NCBI RefSeq assembly: GCF_037203765.1
Contig: NZ_JBBCAS010000001.1
Location: 62,001 to 126,000, forward strand
Reading direction: 5' to 3'
Source of the DNA: Sediminicola sp037203765
GTDB taxonomy: Bacteria; Bacteroidota; Bacteroidia; Flavobacteriales; Flavobacteriaceae
Length of the DNA: 64,000 bases
Positions 59,754 to 64,000 of this stretch are shown here, piece after piece. The first letter of the stretch is position 1, and each line of letters starts with the position of its first letter. Below the pieces are notes generated by a model. It saw nothing but the letters and a program-made list of their open reading frames with translations, had not been told where the DNA came from and ran no database searches. Position numbers and translations under genes: made by a program.

Positions 59754-60857
59754 ATGACCTTAAAGCAATCCACCTTCATTCTATTTCTTATTATGGCCTT
59801 TTGGGGAAGGGCCCAAAAACAGCCCATGAAAATTGGGGTGGTAGGACTCACCCATACCCATGTACATTGGATCTTTGACAGTGAAAAAAGCAAGGATTTT
59901 ACCATTGTAGGAATTGTAGAAACCGATAAAGAATTGGCTATGCGCTATTCCAAGCAGCACGGTTTTTCAATGCGTATGGTCTACGACACCATGGAAGAAA
60001 TGTTTGCCGCCACGCAGCCCGAAGCAGTGACCGCTTTTGGAACCATTTATGAACATTTGGAAGTAGTGGAAAAAGCAGCACCCAAAGGCATTCATGTTAT
60101 GGTAGAAAAACCTTTGGCAATAAGTTTGGCACACGCAAAAAAAATGGAGGCCCTCGCCAAAAAACACGATATCCAACTGCTTACCAATTACGAAACCACC
60201 TGGTATCCCACCAACCATAAAGCGTATGACCTTGTACAAGCAGGGGTCATTGGGGAACTCAGAAAAGTGATCGTCCGAGATGGCCACCGGGGCCCCAAGA
60301 AAATAGGGATCAACAGTGAGTTTCTGGATTGGCTGACCGATCCGGCACAAAATGGCGGAGGGGCCATTACCGACTTTGGGTGCTATGGGGTAAACTTGAT
60401 GACCTGGTTGATGGAGGGCAAAAAACCCATTTCAGTAACCGCCGTAACCCAACAACTTCAAGCAGAAAACAACCCCCAAGTAGATGACGATGCCACCATT
60501 CTCCTGAAGTACGATACGGCCAATGCCGTCGTCCAGCCGTCTTGGAATTGGCCCATAGGAAGAAAGGATATGGAGGTTTACGGGCTAAATGGGGTCATTT
60601 ATGCCGACAATCGCCATGAGTTGCGCCTCCGTATTACTGAAGGGTACGATGGTTATCAGGAAGAATCGTTTTCCCTGGAAGAAAGACCTTCCCCCTATAA
60701 CGATCCGTTTTCCTTATTGGTGGCGGTGATCAGAAAGGAAGTTACCCTTGCACCCTACGATCTTTCATCCTTGGAGAACAACATGATCGTCATGGAAATA
60801 TTGGAGGCCGCGATCCAAAGCGCCAAGGCCCAAAAAACCATTCAGCTTAAAAATTAA
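59754..60857 (+). CDS. Gfo/Idh/MocA family oxidoreductase, exported
   Basis: A 367-residue NAD(P)-dependent sugar or cyclitol oxidoreductase-like protein. A short hydrophobic N-terminus (residues 1-20, FWGRAQ) suggests a signal peptide, so it may be periplasmic. Rossmann start KIGVVGLTHTHVHWI (about 26-40) lacks the exact GxGxxG, having GLTHTH; the EKPLA motif (near 120) with the conserved lysine is intact, and the C-terminal domain with FGCYGVNLMTWLM follows. Substrate unknown. Its stop lies 68 bp before recX. Confidence 0.87.
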   Translation: MTLKQSTFILFLIMAFWGRAQKQPMKIGVVGLTHTHVHWIFDSEKSKDFTIVGIVETDKELAMRYSKQHGFSMRMVYDTMEEMFAATQPEAVTAFGTIYEHLEVVEKAAPKGIHVMVEKPLAISLAHAKKMEALAKKHDIQLLTNYETTWYPTNHKAYDLVQAGVIGELRKVIVRDGHRGPKKIGINSEFLDWLTDPAQNGGGAITDFGCYGVNLMTWLMEGKKPISVTAVTQQLQAENNPQVDDDATILLKYDTANAVVQPSWNWPIGRKDMEVYGLNGVIYADNRHELRLRITEGYDGYQEESFSLEERPSPYNDPFSLLVAVIRKEVTLAPYDLSSLENNMIVMEILEAAIQSAKAQKTIQLKN

Positions 60858-60925
60858 TACCATTATAACACCTACTTCTATAAACCCTTTGCCATTTCTT
60901 TAAATGGGCTTAGCTTTGGGACCGT

Positions 60926-61420
60926 ATGAAGTACAGCGGCCATATGGATTTCTCTCGTCCCACATACACCCTCGATGAGGCCACCAGAAAACTGGAAGGC
61001 TATTGCGCCTATCAGGAGCGGTGCCATAAGGAGGTGGTGCAAAAATTGCGGGATATGCGCATGATCCCAGACGCTATAGACCAGATTGTAGTGCATCTTA
61101 TAGACCACAACTTTTTAAACGAGGAACGCTTTGCCATGAGTTATGCCAGGGGCAAGTTCCATATTAAAAAATGGGGCCGCAATAGGATCACACAAGAACT
61201 GAAACTACGGGAAATCTCAAAATACAATATAAAAAAAGCCTTGACCCAATTGGATACCCCTGCCTATTTGGACACCTTGGATGCCCTGGCCAAAAAAAGA
61301 TTGGGGGCCATAAGGGAGACCAATATCCAGAAAAGAAGAAAAAAACTCGCCGATTACCTTTTGTACCGCGGTTGGGAAAGCCACTTGGTATACGACAAGA
61401 TCACCGAGCTCATTAAATAA
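60926..61420 (+). CDS. recX: regulatory protein RecX
   Basis: Inhibitor of RecA filament growth (164 residues). Tandem three-helix repeats: LEGYCAYQERCHKEVVQKL (about 23-41), VHLIDHNFLNEERFAMSYARGKFHIKKWG split core (FLNEERFAMSYARGK, near 63-77) and the repeat RRKKLADYLLYRGWESHLVYD (near 137-157). No recA is adjacent. Confidence 0.9.
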   Translation: MKYSGHMDFSRPTYTLDEATRKLEGYCAYQERCHKEVVQKLRDMRMIPDAIDQIVVHLIDHNFLNEERFAMSYARGKFHIKKWGRNRITQELKLREISKYNIKKALTQLDTPAYLDTLDALAKKRLGAIRETNIQKRRKKLADYLLYRGWESHLVYDKITELIK

Positions 61421-61421
61421 A

Positions 61422-61455
61422 AAACGCTTCCTTTCAAAAGAAAAGAAGCGCTCCA
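61422..61455. terminator. hairpin between recX and the 61475 gene
   Basis: Arms AACGCTTC / GAAGCGCT-like (CGCTTC and GAAGCG exact) with further A/T pairing inside, between convergent genes; serves both. Confidence 0.6.
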
Positions 61456-61474
61456 ATGTTATCAATATTATTTC

Positions 61475-61969
61475 CTATAAGTTGAAGGAAGCCCCAATAC
61501 TGAACACGAACTGGTTGTTCAATTCTTCAGCTGCAGTCAGGTCGCTATTGTCATACTTGGCCAAAGGCACGGCAAATTCCATGAATATTCCAAAACCATC
61601 CGTAAAAAAGTACCTAGTACCCAAATGACCACCAAAGTTCCGCAAGCCCAAGCTCAGACCTGGATAGATATCCACTTGGTCCCCCAATTGGAAAACACTG
61701 CCCAAGTTGGCATTGAACCTTGCCCTTACATCCACCCTATCGTCAAAATCCGCATTGATGGTTTCCTCTACGCCCAAAATATAGGTAGCAGTGAATCCTA
61801 CCGAAAAATTTTCTCCAAGTCCTGTATCATAGGTGGTGACAATTCCCGTTCCGTTGTCCTGGAAATTGGCCCCTACCTGGAACTTGGAATCCCCCTTGCC
61901 CTCAAAGGCCTGGGCATTCGCGAATGTAGTTCCCAAAACAAATGTCAATAAAACTATTACTTTTTTCAT
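61475..61969 (-). CDS. small outer membrane beta-barrel protein (DUF6646-like)
   Basis: A 164-residue exported protein: signal peptide (1-19, ending ANA), then about eight amphipathic strands (GDSKFQVGANFQDNG; VGFTATYIL; ARFNANLGS; YPGLSLGLRNF; GIFMEFAVPLA) and an aromatic/hydrophobic C-terminus (FSIGASFNL) typical of outer-membrane barrels. DUF6646 is my best family guess. The ATG at 61969 (MKKVIVLL) is used rather than one 9 bases upstream. Confidence 0.8.
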   Translation of the reverse strand: MKKVIVLLTFVLGTTFANAQAFEGKGDSKFQVGANFQDNGTGIVTTYDTGLGENFSVGFTATYILGVEETINADFDDRVDVRARFNANLGSVFQLGDQVDIYPGLSLGLRNFGGHLGTRYFFTDGFGIFMEFAVPLAKYDNSDLTAAEELNNQFVFSIGASFNL

Positions 61970-62037
61970 GTTACTCAATTTAGTGTTGGTCTATAATAAA
62001 TTACGTTGTAAATGTATATAATTCCATGAAACATGCA

Positions 62038-62901
62038 CTATCCAACCAGTTTGTTTGTGCGTTTTATGGCCTGTTCATTTTTCCAATCGATCCATTCCTG
62101 CCCTTTTAATTTGCGCATGAACTGATCGTAATACCGCATAATGAGCACATTGTAAAAAGCAATGCCCAAATTCTTTGGGTTTCGGGCAATGGCCCGCAAA
62201 CTCATAGAAAACCCTGGGGTAATATACCGCATATAATGCCAATACCCCTCTGGCATATACAATACCTCTCCATGCTGTAAATGGGTCTTATAGCCCTTGG
62301 CATTTCTCAATGCCGGCCATTGGTTCAGGTCCGGATTGGAAAAATCGATACTCTCATGTGTGATCAACGCATGGGGCACCTTGTACAAATATCTGTTCTC
62401 CGATTGTGGAAAGAGGATAATTTCTTTTTTTCCCTCAAAATGAAAATGAAAAATATTGGCCAGATCTATGTCGTAATGCATGAACGTGGAGGAATTCTCC
62501 CCACCAAAAAATAACATGGGCAGCCCTTTCATCAATCGCAGTCCAAAATCGGGGAAGGCAAAATCGCGCTGTAGCTCCGGTACCTCCTTCAGTACGTTCC
62601 ATAAAAAGATCCTAAACTTGGTAGGTTCACTCTTGAGGAGGTCTATATAATCGGCCATCTGCATTTTCGCATGGGGCTCGTTAAAACCGTCCCTATGGTC
62701 CACCGGCCTATCATCGTACAAGGGCACCGTTTTATGGCCTGCCACCTGCTTCATATATTCCAGGTTCCATTTGGAGTAGGCGGGCCACTCCTCAATAAAC
62801 CGCTCTATGACAACCGGTTTTTGTGGCTTAAAATACTGCTCTATAAAATCTTCCTTGGTAATGGTCTTTACCCGGGGTATATCCTGTAAATTCAAACGCA
62901 A
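62038..62901 (-). CDS. cupin-like JmjC-type iron/2-oxoglutarate protein
   Basis: A 287-residue cytoplasmic protein of the cupin_8/JmjC family. Iron ligands are visible as the HxD pair in TFMHYDIDLANIFHF (near residues 139-142) and a distal His in YMPEGYWHYMRYI (near 224). KKEIILFP follows with the usual 2-oxoglutarate-binding Lys. Members hydroxylate proteins (ribosomal proteins or others) or small molecules; target unknown. It is 64 bp after bioB on the same strand. Confidence 0.87.
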   Translation of the reverse strand: MRLNLQDIPRVKTITKEDFIEQYFKPQKPVVIERFIEEWPAYSKWNLEYMKQVAGHKTVPLYDDRPVDHRDGFNEPHAKMQMADYIDLLKSEPTKFRIFLWNVLKEVPELQRDFAFPDFGLRLMKGLPMLFFGGENSSTFMHYDIDLANIFHFHFEGKKEIILFPQSENRYLYKVPHALITHESIDFSNPDLNQWPALRNAKGYKTHLQHGEVLYMPEGYWHYMRYITPGFSMSLRAIARNPKNLGIAFYNVLIMRYYDQFMRKLKGQEWIDWKNEQAIKRTNKLVG

Positions 62902-62965
62902 AAGATTGACTTAAACTTCTAAATTTAATTCCCCAACCGAGTCCCCAATAAAGGGGCACAAAGGT

Positions 62966-64000
62966 CTATTCCGAAAGTTTTGCCTTCTGCTTGGCGCTTT
63001 CGTTACGTTCAATAGTGTGTCCAGGTCTGCTCCACTTTGGTTTTTCCCCCAAAGGTTGGAATTTGGAATCCTGTGCCTCCACCGTTTTTGGCTGGGACAC
63101 TTTGGTAAATGGTTTCTGTGGGTTCAGTCCCAACAGTTTGAACATTTCCATATCCTGGTTCACATCAGGGTTTGGGGTTGTCAATAATTTATCACCGGCA
63201 AAAATAGAATTTGCTCCGGCAAAGAAACACATCGCCTGTCCTTCCCTACTCATCTCCGTACGTCCTGCAGATAGCCTTACTTGTGTTTCTGGCATAACAA
63301 TACGGGTAGTTGCCACCATACGGATCATTTCCCAAATAGAAATAGGCTCTATATCTTCCATGGGCGTACCAGGAACGGCTACCAAAGCATTGATCGGCAC
63401 CGATTCTGGCTGTGGGTCCAACGTGGCCAAAGCAACCAACATGCCTGCCCTGTCCTCAATCTTCTCTCCCATTCCAATAATACCCCCGCTACAAACGGTC
63501 ACATTGCTTTTTCTAACATTTCCTATAGTGTCCAATCGGTCCTTAAAGGCCCTAGTGGAGATCACATCCTTGTAATAATCCTCGGACGTATCCAAATTAT
63601 GGTTGTACGCGTACAAACCGGCCTCCGCCAAACGCTGTGCCTGGTTTTCGGTCAACATCCCCAACGTACAACAAACCTCCATATCCAATTTATTGATGGT
63701 TCGTACCATCTCCAGTACATTATCAAACTCCGGTCCGTCCTTCACATTACGCCATGCGGCTCCCATACACACCCTGGAACTCCCGGATGATTTTGCACGC
63801 AAGGCCTGGGCCTTTACCTGCTGAACCGACATCAGATCATTGCCCTCCACATTGGTATGGTAGCGCGCCGCTTGTGGACAGTACCCACAATCTTCGGGAC
63901 ATCCTCCAGTTTTGATGGACAACAGGGTAGATACCTGAACGGTATTTGGGTCGTGGAACTTACGATGTACCGTTGCCGCCTCGTACAGCAATTCCATCAA
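62966..64000 (-). CDS. bioB: biotin synthase (partial, 5' end outside window)
   Basis: Radical SAM enzyme inserting sulfur into dethiobiotin. 344 codons are visible. The SAM cluster motif is CPEDCGYC (near residue 34 of the visible part), followed by MGAAWRNVKDGPEF, the [2Fe-2S] cluster cysteines in GMLTENQAQRLAEAGL region (CCTLG) and CSGGIIGMGE, and the arginine ligand in VRLSAGR. The C-terminus carries a Lys/Pro-rich tail of about 40 residues, longer than in E. coli BioB. The in-frame TTG at 64000 is not the true start; homologues have about 20 more residues. Confidence 0.95.
   Translation of the reverse strand: MMELLYEAATVHRKFHDPNTVQVSTLLSIKTGGCPEDCGYCPQAARYHTNVEGNDLMSVQQVKAQALRAKSSGSSRVCMGAAWRNVKDGPEFDNVLEMVRTINKLDMEVCCTLGMLTENQAQRLAEAGLYAYNHNLDTSEDYYKDVISTRAFKDRLDTIGNVRKSNVTVCSGGIIGMGEKIEDRAGMLVALATLDPQPESVPINALVAVPGTPMEDIEPISIWEMIRMVATTRIVMPETQVRLSAGRTEMSREGQAMCFFAGANSIFAGDKLLTTPNPDVNQDMEMFKLLGLNPQKPFTKVSQPKTVEAQDSKFQPLGEKPKWSRPGHTIERNESAKQKAKLSE

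Noticed and set aside
62991..63575. 194-codon plus-strand frame antisense to bioB
   Set aside because: Shadow of the conserved biotin synthase; no domain or promoter.

Overview
The window is chromosomal DNA of a member of the Bacteroidota, almost certainly family Flavobacteriaceae and probably a marine, gliding-type flavobacterium. The evidence is the gene content: gldD and gldE, a PorP/SprF-type protein with an OmpA-family partner and a type B sorting-domain cargo of the type IX secretion system, ribosomal protein L21 with the Bacteroidota C-terminal extension, DUF4301/DUF4494/DUF4199 proteins, and several promoters of the Bacteroidota form (TTG about 19 bases before TAnnTTTG). The genus cannot be settled from the sequence alone. 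No rRNA, tRNA, insertion sequence, prophage or CRISPR array was seen. The two ends cut through a YitT-family gene (left) and bioB (right).

Layout. 1-5950 (minus): a TetR regulator, an ABC half-exporter whose nucleotide-binding domain has lost most catalytic motifs, an HlyD adaptor and a TolC-like channel form one overlapping operon, with a YitT protein downstream. 6090-18836: mainly housekeeping genes (SbtA-like bicarbonate transporter with divergent LysR, tag, aat, a DUF3127 protein with an SSB-like tail, flavin reductase, histidine kinase, HIT protein, greA, a Rieske-like lipoprotein, DUF2167), ending with a TonB-dependent receptor preceded by a clear TPP riboswitch, so very probably a thiamine-compound receptor. 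19158-25795: a hybrid histidine kinase with receiver and Hpt domains, a convergent sigma-54-dependent response regulator, and a tandem array of five small secreted PepSY-like proteins. Each array gene has its own terminator, and upstream of each lies a -24/-12-like element plus a repeated GTGTA-type element about 90-120 bp further up. 26023-29660: an operon of phosphopantetheinyl transferase, thiamine-binding-like protein, PnuC-type transporter, NadR-type kinase and DUF4301 protein. 29831-38688: ahcY with a long leader, an NAD(P)-dependent epimerase/reductase, a DUF3332 lipoprotein, and the OmpA/PorP/type IX cargo operon. 38915-52824: rpmA/rplU, a paired M16 protease (active plus inactive subunit), EamA, gldD/gldE/ssb/mutY, HU, a 29-residue ribosome-type basic protein, rng, a Na/Pi cotransporter. 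54717-58092: a four-gene kaiC-kaiB-kaiB-PAS histidine kinase operon without kaiA. 58558-64000: VOC protein, DUF4494, Gfo/Idh/MocA oxidoreductase, recX, a small outer-membrane protein, a JmjC-like cupin protein and bioB.

The two most notable systems are (i) the sigma-54 two-component system beside the PepSY-like array, where gene order, repeated promoter elements and constant spacing all suggest one dedicated regulon, and (ii) the compact KaiC/KaiB/KaiB/kinase module, whose KaiC keeps tandem phosphorylatable residues but lacks the KaiA-binding tail and has a substituted second P-loop. All functional statements rest on reading the sequence and on family knowledge; no database search was run.
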